From Setomelanomma holmii (Eukaryota > Ascomycota > Dothideomycetes > Pleosporales > Phaeosphaeriaceae): 64,000 nt of DNA. Location of the stretch: positions 126,400-190,399 of the forward strand of contig ML978176.1 of NCBI GenBank assembly GCA_010015745.1, written 5' to 3'. The notes below the pieces were generated by a model. It was not told the origin of the DNA. It made no database searches and saw only the letters and a program-made list of their open reading frames with translations. This document shows positions 55,181 to 64,000 of this stretch, in pieces. The stretch's first letter is position 1. The number at the start of each line of letters is the position of its first letter. A program made the translations under genes and the position numbers.

Positions 55181-57035
55181 TCAGCCGTGTCGTGACTGAG
55201 ATGGTGGTGGAGCTGCTGCAGCACCTGAGGCCTCTCTACCACTCTGAGCCTGCGCAGCTGCTCTCTTTTTTGAAACTGCCTTAACAGAAGCCTTGAGGCT
55301 ATGCCTTCTACCCTTTTGGGACGTTTTTTGAGCTTGTTGAAGTCGTTGTTGAGCCCTACAAGCAGCTGCTCGTGAGGCCTGTTCAGCAGCCTTCCTAGCC
55401 CTCTCAGTCTCACGTGCTATGCGAGCTGCTGCCCTTGCTATACGCCTCTGTTGAGCTGCCTGAAGCTTAGCCTGCTTCTGATCCTCTCGTACACGAGCTT
55501 TCTCGGCTTTCTGGAATTGTTGTTGCTCCTCCTCTAGCTCCTGCTGCCGCAGGCGATCACGTGCTTCCTTCACCTTTCTAGGAGACCAGAATACAGCTCC
55601 ACCATGATAGTCCTCGCTCTGATCTAGAGGCAGAGCCTTGCCTCGCTTCCTGCGTAGCCTCTCGTTGTTAAGAGCCTCCTTAAGCCTCCTGTTCTCATGC
55701 TCAGCAAGTACTGATCTGATTGAGAGTTGGTGGATCGTTTGATTGAGCTTCGAGATCTTCCTCTGGTCTCTATCAGCTACAGCGCGATCAACTAGCTGCC
55801 TGATCTTCCTCTAGTCAGATGCGCTTAAAGCTGAGGAGTCGCTATCGCTTGAGTAATCTGGTGTAGGCTGCCTTGCATTGAATCTCTTTGAGTATCACCT
55901 CTGGGTCAAAAGGTGAGAGGCCTGTCGCCTGGAAGGCCTTGAGGATAGTCTCCTTCTTGAACGTAGCCTCCTAGGCAGCTATAAACATCGGATAGAAGTC
56001 TCTCTTGCTCATAGAAGTGAGCCCTTGACACCTCTCTATAAAGGCTGTTACCTGGCCTAAGTAGGCAGATGAGAAAGGCTTAAATATGACAACGTCAAGC
56101 GGCTGGAGCGTGTGAGTTGAATGAGGTGGATATACCATAAGGAGAATCCTGTTCTGATCGCAGTACTCAATGAAAGCCATCGTAAGATGAGATCCATAGC
56201 CATCAAGAATAAGTAATCAATAGCTCGATCGAGCCTTGCTCTTTGTGGAGCAATCAAACACGCGTTTGAGCCAGGCTAGGCCTATGTCGTTGTTCGTCCA
56301 TCCAGATGATAAGGCAGCAAAGAAAGCTTGATGAGTATTAAGATTAAAAGCTTGAAGCCACGAGTCTTGGAGCGAGCCTGAGGTTGACTGGTATATGATT
56401 GCAGGATCGAGAGCAGATCCATCCGCGCATATCTAGGCTAGCAGCGTTATCTACTCTCAATTGCCATCCTGAATATGAGCCTTGATCTTCCCCTCCTCAT
56501 ACATCCTCTTGCTGAACACCCGCTTCGAATGAGTAAGGACTCCTAGCATAAAGCCCTTCTCGTCTATATTGTACGTGTGGCGAGGCTCAATATTGTATTG
56601 GCTGATCTTACTGCGTAGGAGTTCAAAGTAGAGGCTATACTTTGACTGAGAGTCAACCTGGTGGCGCGATCGATCAATTCCAGTTGCCCAGCGTGAGATG
56701 AGATCAACCTTGTGTCGCTTGATATAACGATCAACCCAGCCTTTTCCTAGCTCTCTTTTCGCGATATCTGAGGCAAAGCGTCGTATAATAGCTCAGGTAG
56801 GTGGTAAGCCTCGCTTGGTGAGCTGTTTGATATATCGTAGAAGCTCCTGCTCTTGCTGGGGGTGGAGAGCCTGTTGATTTTCTGCCATAATACTGCGTGA
56901 GCCTGCACGGCCCTGGTGTCTTTGCGCAAGCGTTGTACGATTGCAGTGATACTCTATTGCAATCTGACGATAACTAAGCTTTTCATCAGGCCTCAGAGAT
57001 TCTATAGCTGCAAGCGCAGCCTCAATTGAGCTCAT
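55181..57035 (-). pseudogene. Pogo/Fot1-family transposase with seven nonsense codons and one frameshift
   Basis: Read from ATG at 57035: a helix-turn-helix of the psq/CENP-B type (KLSYRQIAIEYHCNRTTLAQR), an HTH-type DNA-binding region, the DDE core with its aspartates kept (YNIDEKGFML, LLILDGYGSHLT, STHTLQPLDVVIFKPF), and a basic Ala/Gln/Arg-rich coiled C-terminus (RRKRGKALPLDQSEDYHGG). Stops interrupt the frame at 56793, 56457, 56451, 56433, 56217, 55971 and, after a one-base frame slip near 55865-55885, at 55811. Most sit where relatives carry Arg (CGA) or Trp (TGG), so C-to-T or G-to-A changes explain them, as expected from repeat-induced point mutation. Confidence 0.92.
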
Positions 57036-57081
57036 ATTGGTGGAGTTATCGCTTGTTGAAGTTTGGTTGTCGTCTAGGTGG

Positions 57082-57108
57082 GGTGGCTCGAACGGCCGGG
57101 CACTACAG
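57082..57108. repeat. Right terminal inverted repeat of the Fot1-like element
   Basis: Its reverse complement starts CTGTAGTGCCCGGCCG. It is followed by the TA duplication at 57109-57110. Confidence 0.9.
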
Positions 57109-57110
57109 TA

Positions 57111-58054
57111 CCAGAGGTTACCTAGCTTGTCGACGGCGCAATTTCAGCTGGCGCAAATGTACGTGAAAGTCGGGTCTGGACGACAACCCGAAAATATCAG
57201 AGATGGGACCCAAAGAGCTGCTCGTGGAAGTCGCGATTGCATGCGCCAATTTTGCGCCATCCGGAAGCGGAATTAAGTTAGCGTGAGCCGATATCGTCAG
57301 CTCTTCACGACGGGACAGACCTGTGGATCCGACAATCTTCATCAACACAGCCTAAACATCCGATCAGGTTTGGATACGCATGCTCAGTGTTCACTGTTAC
57401 GCATCACACATTATACATCAAGCGCACACAAGAGCATGCTTCTTCATGACGCTTATCTCGCAATCTATGGTCTGTACAACAGATGTAGTTGTATATGGCC
57501 ATGACAGCAGTACCGTCAAAGATGGGTACCGAATTGTAGTCGAACGAAACTTTCACAACCCGAGATACTGTGCTGTTCTGTGGACTAATGTGGGCCAGCA
57601 CCAGAGAAGGGCTTTTCCTTGAAGTGAGGGTGATCAAGAATCGGATTCTTGCGTGACGCGGTCGAAGATTTCCTGGTCACCACGAAATCAGGATATGGCT
57701 TGCTCGGGAGCTGATGAATTACCCGATATTCGAAATAGGTAACAAAGTGAAGGTGGCATTAGCGCAGGCGAGCCAGCAGATCAAGAAGATGCGCTTGTCC
57801 TCTCTCACCTGAAGTGCCGCCCCAACCCTCGCAACTTCAAGCTGCACGCATATGTTTTAGTTATTCCATAGTTTTTGAAAGCTCTCTCCTCCTCAACGCT
57901 CTCACGACACCACAACACGTCAATTTCGAGCCGCAAGACTATCGTCGCCTTCCCGCACAGGTACAATCAGCTCAGAATTGGTGTACACCAAGCAACAGGA
58001 GTTGAGACCTACGCGTCTGCAGCGACAGCTGTCCGGACTCATAGCTCACGAGAC
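57111..58054. other. Intergenic region between the transposon and the DUF6606-type pseudogene
   Basis: No recognisable gene or repeat. The right end would be the former promoter of the large gene. Confidence 0.4.
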
Positions 58055-60541
58055 ATGGCACCGTCAGTAGGAGCGATCGTCTTCCATCAATCACATCGTG
58101 CTGCCAGCTGTGCTACCTTGCTCTAATGACAGCAGCGCCGCGCATGAGCGTACTTTACTCCAAGTAACCATTCAGGCACTGCAAGACTTGAAAGGCTACG
58201 TTTTAACTGAACACAACGATATTGTCACAAAGGCCATTGCTACTATACGGAGCCTGAACGACATCTGAGACAATGATGGCTTTGTCAACGAAACTCTGCT
58301 GCGAACAAGTCTGGACAAGTTGACTGGCGGCAAGCCTACTGGGGCTATTCCGCTCGAAATCAAGGCACAGAATGCTGGTGTCCTGATCACCCAAGATGGC
58401 CCCAGTGTCGTCTTCGAGTCTTTCGAATTGTCCTCGACCAATCAACAGTCGATGGCGTGCAAAGCAAGGCTCATGAGAACCTTTCCAGGCCCGTCATCGA
58501 AGGTGTCCGTCTTGAAGATGCAGGACGCGGGATGGAAGCAATCACGCTCGTTTACTCTTGCGAAAATGTCGAACGAGGCTGCTGCTGAATTTCAGCCAAC
58601 AAATCGAGCCAACACAACTGATCCAAGCCTCGTTACGGACTTTCTAATGAGCGTCGTAGCAGCCGTTGGTGATCTAGTCGAAGTTCCTCGCATTCTTAAG
58701 CACACTCGCGACGATGTCTTGTCATCGAAGCACGCGAAACTACCATGGCGTCAATCATCTCTATGGCTGTTGATCCGCGTTGCCCTTCAACCTATCTTCG
58801 ATCGAGCAGCTGATTCGGCGTCTAAACCCAAAGATCTGTACAAGTCGTTTGGTGTCCTTGTGCTCTCCCGCATACTCGATATGGTCAAACACAAGTGGCA
58901 GACTTACGGCATCGACTGCGTTCGAACACTGTCCCTGAAGACTGCTCGTCGCCCGAAGAAGATTCAGAAACTCGGTCCCAATTTCACCCTTAAAGCAAAC
59001 TGGCAAGGGGATGTACGACAGAGCCTCACCGAAGTACAGAATCTCCTGGATGCGAACTGGGGGAAAGCTGTGCAGAGCCAGCAAGGCTACATCGATATTG
59101 CACATATCTCGACACTTCGTCCTCACGAAGACATAGATATAGCTTTGCCAATGTTGGACGCTTACTTGCCTCAAGTTACATCAGCATCTCAAAGCGCGAC
59201 GGCGCATGACATCAGGCCAACCTCTACTTACCCCGACTTCCCGGGGGATAAACTCCCAAGCGGTCTCGACTTGACCGACGAAGACCAGATATACCGCCTC
59301 ATTGCCACGGAGGCATGGGTACAGAATCATCTGACAACGTTTGCGGGTACACGCATAAACAACCAAGCCACTTGTGGTGATCTTCTTTGCCTAATGAAGG
59401 CTTATTACCGGAGCGCCTCCAAGGCATACGCCGGGTCACCAACGAATATGTCAATAATCTATCTGACACTCTGCGAGCTTTGGATCCAGTGTGATGCTCT
59501 GGCATGTCGCAAATTCCCTTTGCTGCGAAAGTACGATCCAGAGGTCCACTTGGAAGAGCTTCAATGCCTTTCTTTGCCGCTGAGAACTCAGATGGAGCGC
59601 TTGCACCATGTCGAGAGTTATGTCCAGACACGCCGAAGCGATGCCACAAAGACGAATCCCTCAGCGTACGAGAAGGTTGGACATGCCTCATCTTTTGGAG
59701 TCAAATGTTTTCTATTGAATCAAGGCAGTGACTTGCAAGAGTTGATGGCAGAGGTCAAGCGTATCGCAGCAGTCGATCACCACAAGAAATGTCAGGAGCT
59801 GCGAGGTTTGAAGCGTCAACACAAGGATCTCATGGAGAAATACAATGATACTTTGTGTGAATTCGAGGTCACCATGAGCGATGATCATGATGAAGGTAAG
59901 CATGAGATTTCACATATCATCCTAGAGGTCGTACCTTGCTAACCTTGCTATTAGATGCAGTCACCGCGCCACGACATAGCTCAACGTGCTCTCGATGCGC
60001 CCTCAAAGCTGAGGCGAACAAATTGAGCATCTCAATCTACGAGTGGCCTGTCGACCAAGATGAAGACGTGGCCATAGCAACCATATTCGAGCTCAAAGCA
60101 CCAGAGGCATTCAGTTATTGGCGCGATGCCACATACTATTTTCTTGCAACCGTGCTCGGGTATCGCAATGACGCACCAACGAAGCCATCATATGCTTTCG
60201 GTCTCGACGAGCATCACGGCCTAGCAAAGATGCTGCCCGAACGATATAGGGGTCGTCGAATTGTGATAGTATCATTTGTGAAATCGAACACCGCCAAAGT
60301 CGACGATATCAGCATAAACGCATCACTGGAAGAAGCTAATGTTTGCCTGCCTAACGCTTTGAGGTACAAACTCTATGACAACGACAAGAAGAGCCGCACA
60401 TACGTCGATATCAAGGGCAAATCATCTGATGAGCTGCCTCGAAATTGCTTTATAGACCTTCCAGAACCCTCGAAAGCCCTTCGGCGGTTTTTGAACAGAC
60501 CATCCTTGGCACCGTATGGGTTGTCAAGCAACGAAGTCATC

Positions 60542-60555
60542 CCCAGCCAGGCCCA
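60542..60555. repeat. Left copy of 14-bp target-site duplication
   Basis: CCCAGCCAGGCCCA, identical to 61304-61317, bounding the LINE fragment. Confidence 0.88.
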
Positions 60556-61303
60556 CACGCCGCGGACCAAGAGAGCTAGACCTACCAAGAGCTACGTTGG
60601 CTAGACTCCTTTCTATCCGATCTATGCATGGGGACTTTGCCTGGTACCACCAGAAGTTCCATCACAGCGACGCGAACCTCTTCTGCTCATGCGGACGCGA
60701 CAAGACACCAGAGCACCTCGTGCTCTGCCGCAAGACCCTAGGGGCCTTTAGCCGATGGCCACTCCGACCATCCATACCACCAGCCAGCCGGGCTGACGGC
60801 CTCGCGTACACTGCAGCGCTGATAGGAGACCCAGAGGCCTTTGGGGCCTTCATCCAGCTCACACAGCACTATACTAAGGTCTGTCCCCGGTAGCATCCAC
60901 TGCCTTGCAACAGCATAGCAGTGGAAGAGGCTACCCACCCGGTTTTAGTGCAGCATCCAGCGACACTGGGTCTGGCAGCATAACGCTGCAACACTCCCCA
61001 CCCTCCTACCTGTCTCCCCGCCCTTCCTCTCCTACTATATTTCTCTTTTCTTCTTGTACAGCATGAAGATGCCACAGAATGTGAGGGACTTTCTCTAATG
61101 TACATACACGGCTCAGTCTCCCCAACTGGAAGGGGAGCTGTAGCTTGAAATGGTAGCAATACTCGCGCAGGCAAGAAATGCTTTCTAAGGTAGTGCGTTC
61201 GTACTACAATTCCATAGCTTAGCACGTCGAATATGCCCTTCGGGAGGCGAGATGGTGGACTTGATCCTCATCAACAGACGTAAAATGAATACCAACCAAC
61301 CAA
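60556..61303 (+). mobile_element. 5'-truncated Tad1-like LINE retrotransposon fragment (about 748 bp)
   Basis: The first 338 bp (60556-60893) encode the C-terminal end of a LINE polyprotein: LPRATLARLLSIRSMHGDF, FHHSDANLFCSCGRDKTPEH and a Cys/His arrangement CSC...H..C typical of the tail of fungal Tad-clade reverse transcriptase proteins, ending at a TAG. A 410-bp 3' untranslated part follows and ends in short ACCA tandem units just before the duplication. A 14-bp duplication of target DNA flanks it. Removing the 762-bp unit rejoins the DUF6606-type frame exactly. Confidence 0.9.
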
Positions 61304-61317
61304 CCCAGCCAGGCCCA
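61304..61317. repeat. Right copy of 14-bp target-site duplication
   Basis: CCCAGCCAGGCCCA, after which the host reading frame resumes in the same phase as before the insertion. Confidence 0.88.
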
Positions 61318-64000
61318 TTGCCCAATCCATTTCTCCACTGATGAGTTCAAGGCCTTTTGTACTGTGCCTTTGGGCTGCGAGATCATGTACGAGAACATCA
61401 TGGTGCAACTCGCCAACCTTGCCCTGGATTTTGCGAAGCTTTGGCAAGTTTCGCGCTTCTTGCAAGGCGTATTTTAAGCATGAACTCCTCGCTTACGGTC
61501 ATCGCTCGCAGTCTCCAGTACCTTGCGGAGATTCGCAAGATTTGTTAACGATGGTTTCGAGCCTTGGAGAGCAGGCTGGCGCTCTCGACAGACCATGAAC
61601 AAAGGTCGGAATTATACATGCGAACTCTAGAGATAGCATTGCTCGGTACAAGTACCTGTGATGTTGAGACAGCTTTCTTTCCGGACCTTGTGCGGCAGCC
61701 AAACACAGTATCGGCACTACTTCAGTGCTCGATACGGGTAAAAGAAAACGAGGAGTCTCTGAAGTCAGACGCCGAGGGCAATCGCAAAACAATGCATTCA
61801 GCTTGGAGGAGGTTGATGTACAGGATCTTCCCTGCACTACAGCAGCAAGTCGTCAAAGATAGTAATGGCCTCGATGAGGCGATCCTGCTCAGTTGGGCAA
61901 CATTTCAATCTGGAGCAGGCGCAACGTAGGCTGTCCTGAGTGAACCACAACACAGATGGTCGCATGCAAAATCGGGACGACTTCTTGTTCACTTTGACTT
62001 GCTCACTGGAGATCTCATGGTCGATGGCCTCCCATTGACGTGTCTGCCAATTGCCTTCACCCAGCATCGCATGTATGATCGACTGTTCGGTAACAGCATA
62101 CTGGAAGTAGGGCCTAGCTATGAGATTGGCATGCGATTCGCCGTCAAGTCCACCAGGCATGGCTACCATATGCACTTCGGCATGAGACAAATGGATATGT
62201 TGATGTTGACTACAAACGCCCAGACGAGGTAAGATCAACCACCCAGTGTTGTGTCCTTGTTCGGGAGCATTCTCTCCTTAGAACTTGCAAGACGACCCAT
62301 AGACAAGTCCTCAGAGTGGTCACTAACTTCTTATAGATTGGAAATTCTTCTCGCTCGCTTAGTTGAAGACGTCTTACCTCGCGCTTTCATAACAGACTAT
62401 ATACACTGGTTTGACCGGAGCAGAAACGAGATACTTTTCCGAAAATCTGGCAATCCTTGGCAGTCGTCCAACGATGTTTGGCATCTCAAAAAGACCGGAG
62501 TAACATGGCGCTTCAGCAAGGGGACCGACACCCTCGTGGACAAGTCTAGCAAAAGCGCACGTACACTGCTCCAGATCTTTCAGCCGTTGGAGGATGTCGA
62601 CCGTATTCACGTCAAGTTCAACACGACTAGCAGGACCATCACTATAGCGCTACCCCGGCTTCAGCTCGACTTTTACATCCTACCTCAGACCAACCAGATC
62701 AGGTCTCGCCAGTATCGAAGCATGGTGATCGATTGCAATCAGCACATTGGTACTCTTGTCGGTCTTACAAGCAAGCTGATCCTATGCGGCGACATGAATG
62801 ACGACCGCATGATCTTGATCCCGCTACCTAGGGAGTTTACAGCAGAATCAGTCCCTTATGAGAAATCGTCAAGTCCTTATCATATAAAGATCACAGTTGC
62901 CAAAGAAGACACCAGCCGAGTCTGCGCATATACACTCGACACCACCCTTTTACGTATCATCGATACTGGAGATCTCCAGAGCCGATTATTACTATCGTAA
63001 CTCCACACTTTGACATCTCATTGTCCTCTAGATCCGTTTACTGGTCGCACTGGAACAGAGGCTGCATTGGACATCTTGCAATCTGCATCGACACGCTCCT
63101 TCGAGTTCCTTTCGCCCGAGAATGTCAGCCTTTTGCTTTCTATCGCGAAGCTTACCCCTGGACGGACATCTCACTCCGAAGATACGCAGCAGGTACATTG
63201 GGACCAGAACTTGCCTTCTTCGTCACAACATCCGCGGTTCTTCATTTTGGTGAAAGCCATGTTTAATGAGGCTCAGCGGACAATGTTCTTCCATCCGCAT
63301 GCTGAGTTCACGGAGCCTAAAGAGATGCCAGTGATCAAATCACATCTACTCGAGCGAGACATGAACAGGACCTCTACGTTCATGGTTGATGGGTATGGCG
63401 CTGAAGTGTTTACCGATAGGCATGACTTACACTATGAATCGAGAGAGATGAACGAGGATCCTGAGAGGGGTAAGCGAGCATTGATGGCAGCTTGCCTGAT
63501 TGTGCGAGAGTCAGCCGGCCTTCATGCGCCGTTAGCGAGTTTGAGGTCCGGACTCTTCAGTGGCGAACTCAAGCAGATGGTCATGAGAAGCGCCAGCAAT
63601 CATCATGACATGAACGACCTGAAATTTGACAACAAATGGCTCGGAGACTCTACCACTCACTTCGCTGAGCTACGGTGCACACTACATTCAAGCCTTCCAA
63701 AAGCTTCGAAGAAGGTAAATAGCTTCAACATCATGCTTTGGCTTTCCGCCATGGCATACTCGACCACCGCGCAAATCGACTCGATTCATGCCTTCGCTAC
63801 GTTTTTCAGGTTGATAGACATGGCCACAATCAAGCCGCCAAGTGCTTCGGCTTCCTTCAACCTGTCCCGTGGCAATAAATGAGTCGGTCCGGAAATCAAT
63901 GCTATCATCGAAGAGAGCAAGAAAGATCTCGCTGAATGTCCGGAGTATAATCTACCCAGGGAGGAGGGGGAACAGAAGGGAGCCCACACGCGGAGGATTA

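Larger units (their letters stand above)
55015..57108 (-). mobile_element. Fot1/pogo-type Tc1-mariner DNA transposon, complete but inactivated (2,094 bp)
   Basis: 27-bp terminal inverted repeats lie at 55015-55041 and 57082-57108. They share the core GTGCCCGGCCGT.CGAGCCACC and differ at three positions, all C/T or G/A. TA dinucleotides flank both ends (55013-55014 and 57109-57110), the standard Tc1/mariner target duplication. One transposase remnant on the minus strand fills the inside. Size and layout match fungal Fot1/Pot2 elements of about 2 kb. Confidence 0.92.
58055..64000 (+). pseudogene. Very large DUF6606/DUF3638-type fungal protein gene, decayed; continues past the window
   Basis: Homology to the N-terminal DUF6606 region starts near 58089 (INHIVLPAVLPCSND) and continues through FESFELSSTNQQSM, LAKMSNEAAAEF, WRQSSLWLLIRVALQ, FALLARRILS, LLTGDLMVDGLPL and DPFTGRTGTEAALDIL to the window end. 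Normal introns remain at 59896-59954 and 62229-62336. Damage: a frame slip between an ATG at 58055 and the homology start; stops at 58266 (TGA), 61546 (TAA), 61927 (TAG), 62998 (TAA) and 63880 (TGA); a LINE insertion (60556-61303); and an apparent internal deletion plus frame change near 61420-61440. Intact relatives are about 3,000 aa and are annotated as putative ubiquitinyl hydrolases, a weakly supported label. Long homologous stretches without frame damage suggest recent decay. Confidence 0.85.

Overview
The window comes from a filamentous ascomycete (Pezizomycotina). Dothideomycetes is my best guess, but nothing seen is diagnostic of the class. The support is: short introns of about 45-60 bp with GTAAGT-like donors and CTAAC/CTGAC branch sites; fungal-type PKC with HR1, C2 and C1 domains; an FlbC-like conidiation factor; a Zn2Cys6 regulator; small secreted proteins; and fungal Fot1-like and Tad-like transposons with signs of RIP.

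Left part (1-25 kb). A septation-scaffold LRR protein (Nud1/Cdc11, cut by the window edge) and an UNC-45/She4 myosin chaperone lie head to tail. A secreted beta-rich protein (minus strand) and a small cysteine-rich secreted protein follow. A 7.5 kb stretch without recognisable genes precedes the FlbC-like gene. After another 3.8 kb empty stretch come the divergent pair GPN1/Npa3 GTPase and Cwf19 splicing factor, then a second very small secreted protein.

Middle part (25-51 kb). Core genes: protein kinase C (seven exons), Mak21/Noc1 ribosome biogenesis factor, divergently transcribed anthranilate phosphoribosyltransferase (TRP4), a five-exon Zn2Cys6 transcription factor, an intron-containing tRNA-Glu(CTC), a single-pass membrane protein of unknown function, and a small conserved protein with a 29-nt exon.

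Right part (51.7-64 kb). This is a gene graveyard. It holds a heme-thiolate peroxidase lacking a recognisable heme-ligand N-terminus, and an FMN-dependent alpha-hydroxy-acid dehydrogenase broken by stops and by a 212-bp insertion with an 8-bp target duplication. It also holds a complete but inactivated 2.1-kb Fot1/pogo-type transposon (TA duplication, 27-bp terminal inverted repeats), and a very large DUF6606-type gene with several nonsense codons and a 5'-truncated LINE flanked by a 14-bp target duplication. Both insertion points can be placed to the base because removing the insert rejoins the host reading frame. I did not find an obvious new multi-gene system. The most informative structure is this layered decay zone.
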